From NCBI RefSeq assembly GCF_021155765.1, contig NC_060112.1:14880001-14944000 (forward strand): a DNA stretch of 64,000 nucleotides, in the 5' to 3' direction. Each line of letters opens with the position of its first letter. Position 1 is the stretch's first letter. Source of the DNA: Diprion similis. Taxonomy: Eukaryota > Arthropoda > Insecta > Hymenoptera > Diprionidae. Made by a program: the position numbers and the translations under genes. Below are positions 12,702-27,900 of this stretch, piece after piece. The notes below the pieces were generated by a model. It was not told where the DNA came from, ran no database searches, and saw only the letters and a program-made list of their open reading frames with translations.

Positions 12702-15700
12702 GTAAGTTAAATTGTGTTCAATATAGGTGTGCGTATATGAGGTTGCACTTCTTGACCATCTTGATTCTCGCTTACAAAAGCCTTGAGTTTTGAAACTCGT
12801 TTTAATCTTTCTCCGGAGCTGCAGGCGGATCAATTTTTTAAACTTATTATACATGCACGCCTATATTGCAGCCAATTTCTTATGACTACGTAATATAAGG
12901 TTCACATCCTCATTTTTCAAGCCTTTAACGTGCTCTTGACTGAATCTATTGTAATTATCTAATCGAGTACAATGAACATTATACACGATTGCACTCGATT
13001 ATTCAATTGGCATTTCCGTTGAGCTGTTATTCTTATTTGGAAATTATTTTTATCATTCAACATCTCCGTTCCACCCAACGGATGGATAGGTAGACAGTGC
13101 CGCGTAGGATGGAGTTTCAACCAACTTCTGCGTCAGTGGCGGTTTTGTAAAAGCGTATGCACTCTTATACTGCACTTTGTCCAGACTCAAATGAATGTTT
13201 TCCCTTTTTCCTTTACGCGCTTTTTTCTCAGTCAAAGCTCTGCGGCCGTCACGCCGTTACAGTGCTCTTACTTTCTGTCAAATCCAAAAGAAACGCATGC
13301 AGTGTTCGTTTAGAGTGGGCGAGGATTCGTATAGCGTGCGTCGAATCACTGTAATATTTGCATTCGAGCAAATATCACCCGCGTTATCGCATATTATGCA
13401 CTTTCCGTAATACTGTGATCAATTCTCATATTTTCAGTATTCTTCGTCATCTTCCAGATATCGCTCATCTCTTACGTCTTTCCTGTATCGTATCGACGGA
13501 AAACAGGATGAATAAATGTTGTTTTACAGTCCTTTTTGAATTATACTTTTTTAACTTGAAAAGCGGCCTTCGTGGCAACAACAAAATATGGTATATTGCA
13601 ATTATTAACTCGAAATGAATAATTTGAAATTAAAAACTGAGCAAACCCATGGCAAAAAAAATAAAAAATTTGGCCATTGGATTTCAATAATTAAAATTGA
13701 TTGATAAAATCAAGGTCACTTTATTATCGATGGAATAAAATCATATTTCGTATTGTTAAAATCTTCCCGGGCAAGTCATGTCCCCCTGCACTTTTGTGAG
13801 GTCTCACTCCGTGCCGCTAGAATTTTTTCCCTCCATAGATCGATGCCGGCGGTATACCGTCAACGCTTATCAATACGCGTACATATCTTCATCCGTGACA
13901 CGATATACCCAACTAAGGCACCTGCTTGATAAACGTCTATGTCTATGTCTATACTGCCGTCATTGATGTATCGAAGATCAATGTGAGATTGGGGAAAAGT
14001 TTAACAGAAATCTCAGTGTTGACTGTTACCCAAACGCGTTTAAAACCAGATCTTTGGAGCTCACCGCGGTGTTTGAAAATAGCAGACACGCTGCTGGGAC
14101 AGCTGGGTGACACTCCTGAGTAAGCAGAGAATGTGTGTGCAGGTAGCGTTGACAAGTAAATATCGTGTACGCTACGTAAAACTACCGTGTAAACATATAA
14201 AATTGGTGCAGTATACGAGAATAGTCGTTAAACGTTCGGCCATTTCCGAATCATCGTGTTTATACATTGTTAGTCAGAGGTTGAACCGGTCGTTTGATTG
14301 TTGGATGCATTCCTTCGATCATTTACTGCTCTTCTCTCGTGCCTCAATTCTCCATCTCGAAATAGGTTTTATCACGACGCGTCCGAAGGAACCTCATCGT
14401 CGAAACTTCCCAAGCTGGAAGCTGTGCAGTTCGACTCACTCGATATCCGAGGTTCTTCAGCCAGGCCAGAACTCGGGTTTAATTTAAAACAAGATCCAAC
14501 ATACGTACCCACCTCTCAGCACGCTCCCGCACATGCTGTTTTCGGAGTGGAAGGTCAGTGCCACCAGATTAACGGCTCGCCCGACCGCCTCCATGATCTC
14601 TAGTTTCACGCACGTCTCAAGGCTTCTCAGAGCCCCCTTCAACCATCCAATTTTCCAGACGTCCCGGGATCCGGCATTGCTCCGAATTCGTGTAATCAGT
14701 AGCGCATCATCCACACGTTCATTGTCAGTATCGCTAATTTCTGAGAGCATATGCTTATCAGCATGTTAACTTCCGCGTGTACTTTTGTAGCTGCAGCTTT
14801 TGCCGGTATAAGTAAGCACTTCGCTGCTCTGCTGCAGCAGAATTTGAGAGTGTGGGGAAGAGTTGTCTATATCTGGCGTCGGTCGTGCGTATTGGAGGCT
14901 TTTATCGCAGCAGTCGTCACTCGAGGAAAGTTTCACAGTATATGACCCTGTTCGTCCGCGTGGTACTTCAGTGTTGTTGTCATCGGCGAGTATATAGTAC
15001 TGTCTGCTGTCGAAGTTGACTTTTGGCTAAAGAAACAACGTTGCATTAATTAATTCGTCAATTTAATTAATCACATTTTCATATGTACGGTCATTGAAAT
15101 GCCCAGTTTAATCGCTTTTGGAAGACGATGGAGAATCGGAAGCGACGATCTCTGGATTCCTGGATTCAATTTGGCCGGTCTTCATATTCTCATGTGAGTG
15201 GTCAATTGATACTTTGTAACGATACATCGATCGTTATGTCCTAATCGATTCCGCTTATTATATGTTTATCCTTCAATTTCGTCAGCTTCCGTGAGGATTT
15301 CAGCTAGTCATTTAAATTTTGTGCACAGATTTACCTACCGGTATGATTGCTTCCGGAACTGATTTCACTCCAGAATTACTCGAAAATTGAATCTAACCTG
15401 TATGAATCTACCTAAATGTAGACGGGAGACTTTTTTCACCGTCGGAATTAGATTGTCTTTAATGCGAACCTGCAGGCACATTTGTGTTATAATGTTATAT
15501 AGACTCCGTTACGTCTCCGTTACGTCTTCGTCCGCCGTTGTGTATCAAAATCATTCAGCATGATGCATAATTCATATATTATACCCGCCTAGTCAAACAG
15601 CGCCGATATCACGTATGTAATAACTTTCTGGCCATTAATATTTATAACATTGAAGACGTCTCTGTTTTCGGGTAAAACCTTTCCCAAAGGTTCACTCCCA

Positions 15701-18700
15701 GAAGTTATCCTTCAGTCTCGCTGAGGCCCAGAAAAACCTTCAAGTCTCTTTTATCCTTGCGAATAGATCAGATTTAGTTGTAACGTTTCGTGAGAATGTA
15801 ACACGAGGTTTAACTTTTCCCCAAAAACTAATACTCTCGAAAGATTCGTCTACACGGCCAATTGCTCAACCGAAATCCACTGCATTTGGACATGGAAGAT
15901 TTGGACATTGTACCCAACCGAGGGAGACAAGTAAATGTGGGAATTAGGGAGATGTATAAGCGTGTATGCTCGTTGCCTGTTCATCTCGTCCAGTATTATG
16001 GATTTTCCGGTTAACGACTGTAGGATCCGAAAATTTAGTAGCAGCCAGTTTCGTTCATCTCTTCAATTTCCCTTGAACGTCCGGTTGATAAAGCATCAAC
16101 TAGTCCATGCTATCGACTCAATTACCTTCGAACATACACGGTGGCTCAACCGTCCCGCGATATTTGCTTGCCTTGAATCTCTGTCGACCTTGAAACTAAT
16201 TTCTAGTCTTCCTGCGAGCAGTTAGAAAGTTTAGTCAAATAACGGTCAATAATGCTGCATACATTTTTACCGGCGCAAATTCGTACAACATTTATGCATT
16301 CGTAACAGTTGTTACAGGTGGACATTTTTCGCGGTGTAGCGAACACTTGTAAAATCTATTTATATACGCTATATCTGTACTAATTATACACATAATGATC
16401 TAGGCTATTAAGAAAAGCAAAAAGGTAAAAGTAAGAGTGTCGAGTTAAATATGCGCGGGTTGTATACGGAATATCCAGTTTTCGCTGGTTCTTTTGAATA
16501 TTCAATATCGCTTTGTTCAGTTGAATTGTTAAAGCATATGGAAATAGAGCTTGCGGAATGGAGAAGGTTACACCCTCGCTGGGTAAGGTAATGCTAGGGC
16601 TAAGACTTGGATAGGCCACGTTGTATTTTACAGGCTGAACCATCTCTTCGCTATACACCCACCCACCTGGGTACCTATATTACCATATGCCCCGTGAAAG
16701 CACACGCGAGTAAATCGCACGCTCGAATGACCTTTGAAAATCCATAGATACGGTGCAGGTAGAAGACGCGAAGTCGATGAAAAAATGAAATAACAAAATC
16801 ATGCGACACGAATATAACCTGCGACCTTTTCCCCGTCGTTACGTGTTACTTTTTTGGATCTTTGAAGCATTATGCGACTAATTGGAACTATAACTACCCG
16901 TGTAATTGGCCTGCCCGAACTTTTTTTATTTCACGCAGTCTGTTATAGACTCGAAACGATGAACTTGAGAGTCAGAAGAAAAATTATTGAATTTTACCAA
17001 TGCTGTTTTACCAAATGATGGTTATTCACTTGCGTTTTAAATGTAACTACTCGTGATTTCATAATTTTAGGCAAGTTCGAGTGATTCCTCAACTTGTTAT
17101 ACAATGTTCTGTTGATATCATCCTTGCGTTAGATGAATTTTTTAATCAGCGTATATAGTGTAAGATAAACGAATGACTCGAATTAAGAGTAAAGTCTATA
17201 GTGTCGGATGAAAGCATCTCTTCCGAAAAATTTGTGTTAAATTATGTGAGAGGGTGTTCCACACCTGCGGCAGTGATACATCCTCTTCAAGCATTGCGCA
17301 GCCAGTGCAGTATATACATGTAATGCGGTATGTCGTCACGCGTGAACAGGGAGAGAATTTCTCTCGTAGTGTCTAAAGGTTTTGTTTCATTCCTACTGTG
17401 TTACGAATCGTAACCCTCGAAATCACGTGGCTTGCTTGCACTTGCCCAATTTTCATTTCAACGTAACCACGAGAAGCTTTCTTATCTCGAAATGGAAACA
17501 CGCGTGCCTGTCCGCCAAAAGTTCCGAGACAGTTGGTCACGACTCTTATCTGATTAGCAGATACATCATTGGACATAGTTGCAGAGTCGTGATGACTCGA
17601 GAGAAATCAGGTTACGCACCCGCGTATCGATGGCGCAAATGCTTTGTAAAACGTGTTTCAATTCGCACCTCGTTTCAAGCTCCGTAATGAAGGTATATCC
17701 GTAATTAGAACTTGAAGATACATATGCATCTTCTATGATTCACTGACTCTCTGGATTTAATCAGGCTTTTCAAGTGCCAGAAAGAAATATGTATCTGAAG
17801 TAGCTAATCTCCGTAAACGGCGTTCCGATTAAATCTCTGCATGAAATTATCTCGCATACATATCAGATCTATAAATATCTTTACCGTGTATAGTAAGTTT
17901 ACGCTAATCGACTTACGATATACCACCGATCACCCTGTTTATTGTCATAAATAATTAATATTTGCGTACTACTCGCGATACGCCAAAATCTCCATTCCCT
18001 GTTCCAAAAACTAGGTTTCTCGGCTATTTTCACCTTTTGTCGAAATTCTTTATGCATCCGGCGTGAGTATAACGTGTATCTCCTATTGTTGTACGAAATG
18101 ATTTACTAAGTCTTGCTGCTCGACTTGCAAATTACTGATTAGTCTTTCATGACATTTGGCTGTCTCACCTTTTCCGACGTTATATTCGTGTGAGACAGTA
18201 TATCTTTTTCTCTCTTCTCCGAAACGTCACGTATGCCATATTGTAGACTTCTGCTGGCAAAATTGTTTGCGCGATTTCGAAGTTGAGCCAGCAGCTGCGA
18301 AGTACCAAATAATAAGATTAAAATAAAACGCAAAGCTCTGACAAACTTTTACTTACCCACTGATGCGGATCAAGTCTTGAAGAAGAGGTTTCTCTCAGGA
18401 TTAACTCGCGAAGGACGAGAAGTAGAGTCACGTAGTAAGTCACGCTTTTACGTAGTGAGTTACACGGTAACACCGAGTATTTTCCATCAAGATTAGTAAA
18501 TCATCTCGGTATATAATCAGAATGCGTATTGCTTCAGTAAGAACGGTTAAACGAAAACAAAAGGACTTTGATTAGATTGTTAATATAACGTGAAGGATTG
18601 TATAAATTTTTATCGTAATAGATCGTTTGTAATAGTAGATCAAAAGAATACAAAATAAAAAACGAGATTACTCAAGAGGTGAGATAAAAGAAAATGCGTT

Positions 18701-21700
18701 TCATTCGCGAGGTAGGCTTCACGTGTTCCGGAGCCATGAGAAAACGCAGGGCAAGAAAAAGAATGAAGAGTCCCAGATTGCCTCCTCCAGATCCCTGCAC
18801 ACCAGTTTACAGGCAGGACTGTCTGCGGTTCCTGCAGCAGTTGCAGATGAGATTACTTACGTAGCTTTCGGCACTGCGGCAGAGGGAAAAATTTAAGTTG
18901 AATTCGGTTAATTAGGGAAAATTTAAAGACAAACCTTACTTACGTACAGCAGGTGGCGGATGGTTCATATGGTATAATTCAAACTAATCGACCCGGCGTT
19001 ACCGAAAAGAAAATGAATCAGCACGTAGCCTTCGTACGATAGAAAATTACAGGAACGTCAATTTGTTCAACGAGTTTTTCTTACCAAACGCTAATTGTTG
19101 GTGGGAAAGAAAGTCGGGATTCAATAACGCGGAAAATTTTTATTACGACTAGATTTTTTTACCGCACTGCTTCAGATAACTGGTACGACAGGTTTTCCGC
19201 GTCGGTGAAACAGAATAATAAAAAAAAATGGGGGAAAGAACTATACGTATGTAGAACCATATGGTCGATTGAACAAACGAAACAAATATTCCTCACGCAT
19301 GAATAAAAGTCAAATTCCAGTCATTCTGTCATATGCATAATACGCAGATACGTGCCAATTGAAACACTTCGGCTTTTTGGTCGCAGACGATAATCACAAA
19401 GCAGCGTCTGCTCTCCTAGACGTATATTTCACTTTTCAAATGGCATATTTTTTACCTCGACTGTTTTCAACAGAAATAATCCGAACGAAGTAATAATTGG
19501 TATACGCTTCACCTCACCGATGCTGTCGTTGTTTCGATACATATTTTTTAGCCACTCACTGCTTTATTCTTCAAATCCTCAAGTTTATCGGAAAAGAAGT
19601 TTATTCGAAGCCTTCAGCACTCGACATCGTAGTAATCAGTCGATACAAGTTCAATAAACGTCAAATCATTGCTGTAGGCCACTTCTCAATGCAGTAAAGT
19701 TGAAGTGCTATCTTGTAAATTGGAGACGAATCCATAATAGACTGCAGCAAAATGGCTTGATTATTTTAGTAACGTACCACGTTCAATTCGTTCGTATTAA
19801 ATAATATGTAACATAGAATGTAGGAAGTGATGCGACGGAACAAAATTTCAAGTGAAAGTTTCTTTCTTCTTAAAATCAATAGTACTTTGTACAGGAACGA
19901 GTTTATTTATTTCAAGAGACTAAAAATTTCAGTCTCATTTTCAAAATTCGCCCAATATTTCCTTGTGCGTTCGAACCTTGTTCAAGAAAATGAAAAGAAG
20001 ATAACAATGCAATATCGATAACGCTAAAAGCGTAATGAAGTAATAATTATTAATTTCCACCTGGCGATAAAATCTGCTCAACGATCGTTCAATTAACCGT
20101 CTCGGTGGCAAGTTGATTAGCGCTTTAGCTCTCAACAGCGTTGCAGATAATGAATTAATGCTGATGAATTTTGCTTTATGTTTGTAATAATAATGTGTCA
20201 GACTCTGCCCAACTCTGCACTGTTACACTCGCCTATATTGTATACAGGTATGTATATGAAAAGGAGACTCGAAGCGCCTCATAAATTATAATAGTGGGCG
20301 TCTAGAGTACGTTTGAAAATAAACTGCGCAAACGCGCGCGTCGAATAGACTGGTAGTAGTATCTCATTTTCACCATTATAATATTATGCCAACTCGCTTT
20401 AAGTATAGGTACATGTATTTTGCCTCGCCTGTAAGAGAAACCCGGGTCATAAATACCTGCGGAAACATCTTGGCAGCTTCACAGATTCTCGAAAACTTTG
20501 AACGCATTATAACATCATATACAAATTACTTTATTCTTCCCTTGCGCACTTTTTTCTTCTTTTTAAGTTGAACTTTTTCATCTCGCTTCTTCGTGAAAGA
20601 AACATCACACAGAGCATGACTCTTTCTTTCTTGACGCGTGCAGCGTGGATAAATAACATTACATGCAAATCTCGCTGCAACTATGAGTTCATAGCTGAAC
20701 ATAATACATAATATACGGCACTTGCGCAATTAGCTTTTACAAAACAGCTTCTCATAGTTTTGTCATTTAATGTTCTGACCGCTGCAGCTTAAGCAAAATG
20801 TTGAATTATATAAGTCTAGTAGCTAGTAGCTACGTCATTCAACTCGATTGATTAACAGAGAAAAAAACACCTGCATGGAACCCAGAGATTTGGTTTTTAG
20901 CTTGCAGTGTACTGGTAACATTGCTATTACAACATAGACTGACTCAACTCCGGATGATTAGTGGTTGGCCGAATCGTAGCTTCACTGTACAAAATGGCAT
21001 TATTATCGGGTATAATTATTTAAACCACTCCCAAAAGTAAGAGTGTACAACATCAGTGAAGCGTTAAAATATTCATTTGCATGCGATGACCTCGTATCGA
21101 CTTATGTCATCGCTGCAATCACGTTGGCTATTAAATTCGAGTTAAATTACACTCTCCTAAGTTCTCTTTTCAACTTTATCTAATGTAAACAAACTAGATT
21201 TCATTAATTTTCTTATCTTTTAATTAACAAGTATATAATGTATACACCTGTCATCTCAAGTGTTACCGTTCAATATTCATGAAAATCAAACACCCGATAA
21301 TTATGTAAAATTGACGGTAGAATTTGTCACCTCTTAACCTATCACAAAAATGCAGACGCTGACAATCGTTCAGAAAATTCATTGTACTAAACGAATCACT
21401 ATGAGTTCTTAGTGCAACTTTTCTTCTCATGTGCTCAAAGTTCAATCCGCAGTGGTGTAAAAAAAAAACAAAAAAAAAAAAAACAAAAACAAGAACACTC
21501 GCATGCTGCTTAGAGATCTGAGGGTGCATGTAATTATACAACATACAATTAATCATCTACCCCGAGACCGTGTCTGCAGAAGGGCGCAAATAATATGCAA
21601 GCTCACGTTTTGCAAAGCGCCATTGTTTGAGCGCGGGTAAATACGGGTATGCGGATAAGCGAAAACTCATAGCAAACCGCGCTTTAATCAACTGTCGGTT

Positions 21701-21957
21701 CAAGTTTAACGTATAAATTTACGTTTATTCGTGCTTTTCGTAGCAATTAACAACTGAGTATAACAATAATTGTTTGGATATCTGCATCTGCATTCATAAC
21801 ATACGTTTCTGTCAAAGGTATGTGGCTACGGACGTTCGTATATGAATAATTGAACGATGCTTTGTATTTCAGTTGAGAATTAAACAAATGCATTTCACTT
21901 CTTCAACAATTTTTGGGCCCAACACCTGAAATACGGTGCGTAATTTTTCACCGCCGT

Positions 21958-21990
<33 letters not shown>

Positions 21991-24900
21991 GTCATCGTCG
22001 TCGTCGTCATTCCTGCAGCTCAGTTCCATTATATTGTACGTGGAGTTCTTTGCGGCGAGCTTTTTATCAGCGGGAAAGCGAAACGTGCTTAATCGTGTAA
22101 AATATATTAGTCGTTAAATTGTAATTTATTGGTGTCAGTAAATCTTGTCAAAGTTTGAAAGCTCCTCGGCCGTACTACGGAATACCAACGTTTAAGGTCT
22201 TTAAGAGCTTGAGGCTGTGCAGTGCAGTTACGACCCTATAACAACACGCCTTTTCCTATATGCGGAATTCCACGCATTAAACCGACACACATCTGCCTCA
22301 TTGCCAAGAGCGGGATGATCTATTAAAAGAATCACCTTCAGCTGGACGATCGTATGTGTAATTCAAAAAATCATACGGCGATCGCTTGCTAACCGATCAA
22401 ACATCGTCTTTGGTCTCTGACGCCGCCGCAAGCTTTGCGCGTTAATAGAACCGGATATGCCTAACTTTCTTGTCCGCGTGTCGTCAGCAGGATCATCAGT
22501 GTCTCATCGTATCAACATCAAACGCCGTTGTCTCACCGTTTTATCGAGCAAGAACCGAGAAACTTTTTGAACCGATAAATCCCTTCCCTAAGTTCAATTT
22601 CAAATATACTAGCAGCGGCGTTTGTATGTACAATCCGTCTCTCAGATGATCCGTTTTTTACGACGCGATCTTTAACGCCCTCGTTTTACGCTCGGGTCGT
22701 TCGACGACTACCTGGTTATGAGAACCCATGGAATTTGGGCTTTCACGTGCCCGTATTGACCCGGCGGATAATGCACGCGGCGAAGAGTGTCCGTTGTCTT
22801 CGTGGCCGTTGAGCCTCCCCCGATTTCGGGTGTTGACAGTGCCGATGAGAAGCTCGACGCGCGATTAACGGATAACCGCTTTCACCCTCGGTTATAACGC
22901 TCTCCGTTTATTCGGCGACGACGAGAGCCTCCAAGATATTTTTCTCCTCATCTCGAAAGTGACTTGACGGGGATTTCGTTCAGCCGAGGGTGTGGAAAGT
23001 GGTCGTGCGGGGTGGTCTTGTAATCAGGCAAATAAATAATCCAACGGCCCAGAATTACTCGCACCCCCGGGGTACACTATGTATGTATACGTATACATAC
23101 GTCCGGAAGATACTCCGCTGGAATGACAAAATCCAGGGGCATGTACTCCGAATGATTACGATCGTCAATCTGGAGGAACCCCCGCGAAGAATTGAGGCGC
23201 ACGGCGGAATCGGCTCGGCGGTGGATATAATCAATGCGGCTCTCGCTAATTTTTTATCCTAATTTCTCTCTCTCTCTCTCTCTTTCTTCTGCGGACGATG
23301 ATTTGCTCCGCGGGTTTTTTCTTCGGACCGAACAGTCAAGCCGACCCCCGAGCTTTCGGCGTTTTTGGTTCGGGGGGCATCGCGACAAAGCCGCCACCCC
23401 TGCAGGCACTGGATACGTCATCAACAGTTGAACGTTCAAGTGCCCCTCGCACCCTCGCAGCGGCTCCATGCAAATGGTTACCCAGATTACCCCCGCCTCG
23501 TTTTGCCGTTTCACCCACTCGCTAGGCTTCTACTTTCGTGAACTCGGGGGAGGCTGCAGTGCTGAAGCTAGGGTGGCGTCATGCCGCAGCCAGCCCTTCG
23601 TTATATGGTAAACGAGCCTTTGTCTAACGGGGAGATTTTGCGCCATGGTTTCACCCCACGGGTCTTACTCTATGCGTATAGTTTTTACTTGGTAATATTC
23701 TTCGGGAATACTTTTACCGTAGGTAGGTAGGTACCTACGTGTATATCAGGCCTTGCCCATAGTGCCCATGAAGTTATGAGGAATAGGCGACTAGGCTTTT
23801 AGCGACAGACTGATATGGAACGTCATTATAGACGAGAGATACGATCAGGTTCCCCAGACAAACAGTAAATCTATTATTTTCTCGCCTAGCTTGTAACCAC
23901 GTCGCGTCAGGCTTGCCAATACGACCATTAACGGTACGCCTAACCGAAACTGAAATTTGTTTTCTTACAAGCTTGAAGATTCAAGCAACAATAATTTCTA
24001 TGAAATAATGTACTTTTTTATTCTCTTTGAATTCCTGATGCATCCTTTCACAGTTGAATTTGGAAGACTGCAGCCAGCAACCCCAGCGATCGCGGTGAAC
24101 TCGGAACACTTTCATTCATGCCCGAAACGCAGGCGCAATTAAGCAGGCTGCTGTTTTACCTACAAAACGGGTTTTCCGTTAATGAGAACGCGGGGCGACG
24201 TCCTGCACCTTCATTCACGAGCGAAACCTGGCTGCGTGACATCATTGATACCGCACCCTCCGCTCTGTCGTGCCACATATTTAACATTCTCTTCATAAAC
24301 TGCCCTTTCCTTATGACTCGACGCCCTTTTCACTTCTTCTTCTCTTTTTCTCCTCGGTGATGTAGGCACATTTATCCCGCCTCGAGGCTTCCCGAACCCC
24401 GAAAGGGTTGATCGAGCTTTCATTCGGGATCTCCACTCTGGTAACGGTGCTCAGACTTGAAGACGAGGTTTGACGACGGGTTAAGTTTCACCCTGATATA
24501 CTCCTCCTCCTGTCAAAACGCCTTTTTCACTACAGGGACCATGTCACTCATTGTCAGTTCCTTCGGGGTTAGCTCGCCTGCACCAGCAGACGCTCGCCTT
24601 TTAACATTCGAGTATCATTGACTCTCTCCGATGTCACGTCGTGAAGTCTTTCTTTCACTTCGGCATTGTGTCTGGGCGTCGTGTTCACCTTTCGGTTTGT
24701 ACTCACACTGAATTTACCCAAGTCTTGTCTATTCACCGCCAAACGTCCCTTATACTTCGTTGCTGCGATGCTGGGACGCTTGGAATGTGCTTCAAAACTT
24801 GTTCAATTGAGTCCTTAAAATCTCTCGAGTTTTATCAAGTTTCTTCCCGACCAGAAGCGAGATTCTTCTTCAGACCTGACATAGCGGATTCAGCTACCGT

Positions 24901-27900
24901 AATCTATCGCAAATGTTTTATCGCTCTCATTATAAAAGGAAACAAAGACATCCGCACAGCTGGCCAAGTTCCTCAAGTATCGACGTAGCTGACCTACATG
25001 TGGTATCACGGTTTTTTTTAATATTGCGTTACCGTTTTCGGGAATTAGTAGATCTGTAATTTAATACCGCAATTCCGAGCTTTCTTTACGTCTTTGTAAT
25101 CTGGACAGCTGAAGGAAAATATTTGAAAATAATGATGGCAGTCACGCGAATGGGATTGATTAAGACCGTGACTGTGATATATGTGTAATACATATAAGCG
25201 TTGTTATCCATTCTATGTAATCGAGAAGGTCAGGAACGCATAGCTCGGCGTAGATTTATAAAAATTTCAGTATATCGGGTAGGCCTTGGAATAAATCCAT
25301 AAATTCATGTGATTTTCGGTAAAATTGAACTTGCATAATATGTATAGCCGTAGCTGCATAATTCCGCCGATTCCGACGTTCGCGTCGTTACCACTGTTAC
25401 AAAAAGTACCAAGTTTTCTCCCTCGAAGTTTTTTCCTCTTCCAAACAAAATTCCAAACGCTTCTGTATGCAATTCACCCTAATATTCACCCTGACTATAG
25501 AGAAAGACTTGTTATTCGTACTTGTTGGCGTCTCGTGAGAGTTTCATGGAGTATTCTTCCTGAATAAGTCAAGCATCTTTTGCTCACGTGATTCTATTCT
25601 CGTACCCAGGCGAATTCGGGGATAGGGAGGTGCGCTATATGTATACCTATGATACAGCGCATGAATACCGGAGTGAATGATTTTGGTTCGGGAGCTTTCG
25701 AGAGATCCGTACACTCACACCCCGCGACTTTCGCTCCCCTTTCGGGAATACGAATCTATAAATTTTTGGTCCTCCGGCTAAGAGCGGGAGCCATTTCTCC
25801 GGCAGCGGTCTGATTGATGGTCTATGAGGATCGGAGCAATCGGTTGAGAGAGAAAGATTTTATAATCTATGTAACACTGCGAATCCCGCCTAATAACCGC
25901 GTTGCGTAATCGATAATGAATTACTGTTGCAACAAGCAAATACGTAACAATTTCTTCGTACGACAGATTTCGCCGAACGATTAATTACTCTACAATTTGT
26001 TATGTCGTCACAGTTGGGTAACGGGATTGTTGATTATTCGTAACCGCAATTTATACGCGTGTCTGTACAATGCTCGCGTTTTCTTCAGAGGGTCGAGTGA
26101 TTGGCGTGAAAAGTGATATACAAGCCACTGACTCGGAGTGATTGATAGTAGCAACGTTTGTCTCCGCTCAGCCGTATAAAATCCAATGCCTCTGGTGTGT
26201 GTAGAATATTGGAAAAATTGCGGAGTTGGCGAATTGATTTTAAATTCTGTAGACCCATCGATTAGCGAGGAGGCGCTGTTTTAAATTTTGAATAGGTACA
26301 TGAATGACGAGCGATCGCAGGTCGAGATCCAGCCGATCGTAATCAGAGGTTGTAGATCTAGTATATACGGAATGTTTAATTAAATTACGCCCCTTACGGG
26401 GGGAAAATAACCACGTACACAACGTCGGAACTACTGCAGCACATTTCTAGGGCTGCTTGGAATAAGCCAACGAAATTCAAGCTGATAGTCAATTCAAAAG
26501 CAGCCTACGTAGTTCCTTCGTTAGACCTTTGCGGAATATTCGCTTGAGAATTGATATCATTTCGGAGCGATGTCGTCGTCCCATTCGAAACTATAACTTG
26601 GTCACTTACGTCAGTCGTTTGAAGTCATTGACGAAGCTTGATCGCTCCTCAAAGAAAGAAAAATATACGTTTGTACCTATGATTTAGTCTATTCTGAGCA
26701 CGCGCTCATCGGCTCATAAATACGCGCTACCTCTCGTCATTGGATACAGATTACACGGCTCCATGCCTCTTTCGAAATTCCCCCGTTTACATGATTGTAC
26801 TGGTCACGAGGGACCAGGCTTGACGTTGATATACAGGAATGCAGACACACCGGGTGTGCGGCTGATACCGGTGTAGAAGAAAGGGTCCGTTATCCGAGCC
26901 ATTTGTTACCCTGTCGATACGAGGCAATCGGGGTTCAAGGGCTGCTCTTTTTCTTGTCATTTTCAATGGGCATGCACTGTAGCTTGATTAAAATATGGCA
27001 ACGATAGCCCGGAATCATCTGAACTCGTGTTCGAATAAATCTTAAAAATGAAAAGTAAAATTTCATCTTGAACATTTCCTTAAAACCGAATGAAAATTTG
27101 TACCATCTTACGACCTACGAACGATATGTGCAACTGTCGTGCCATTCGGAAGTCTTTAAAGGTTCAGACTCTGGGAACGAGATTAAATTTTCTCCTTGTA
27201 ATATATTTTTCGCATATATTGTGAAGTGAATTTTCAATGAAAAGGCTCTCCCTTGAGAGGGGAGGGTTTACTTGAGAAAAGAAAAAAGAGACGGAGAGAA
27301 GGAAGACGGCAAAAGAGTATTGAGAATGCAGGGAATTACTTACACGGAAAAACGTATCCTCGTCGTTCTTGAAATTTCAATATTCCGTGCAACTTCATCT
27401 CCGAAATTCGTCTCTTTCGAACCCAGACCCGCCGCCGACCTTCCGATTGTGACCCTTGGGACTTTCATCTTCCCCATACGGGTGTATTTTTTCATTAGGG
27501 TTCTCGCCAGGGAAAGGTTCGCTCGAGAAGTGGATAGGGTAGGTATGGACGGAAGACGAATGCTTGTAATTCCCGCCAGCCAGCGTTGTAACAAATAAAA
27601 CTAAAACTTGATTATCGTTCAGGGATCTTGCTACTCACTTAAGTTCTCTTAACTTCTCTCAGGTCACGCCGGAGGAACAATTTCGTAGATTATAAGCGGT
27701 TATACAGACCTGCACGTTATATCGTTGACTTATTACATACATAATATATTTATTTTCCTTCTTCGCCAGAGGCCAGAGGGAATCACCACCGCTCGATCTT
27801 CAAAACCACACGATTGTCCTAGAAAGATGTCCTATTTGATTGCACCCGCTCAACTCTTTTATGTTCGCCATTTCGTGGATTGCCTATTAAGTGATAACCA

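Noticed and set aside
12402-12854. 150-codon minus-strand frame over DAGL exon 1a
   Set aside because: It is antisense to exon 1a and its splice donor, with no domain or codon pattern of its own.
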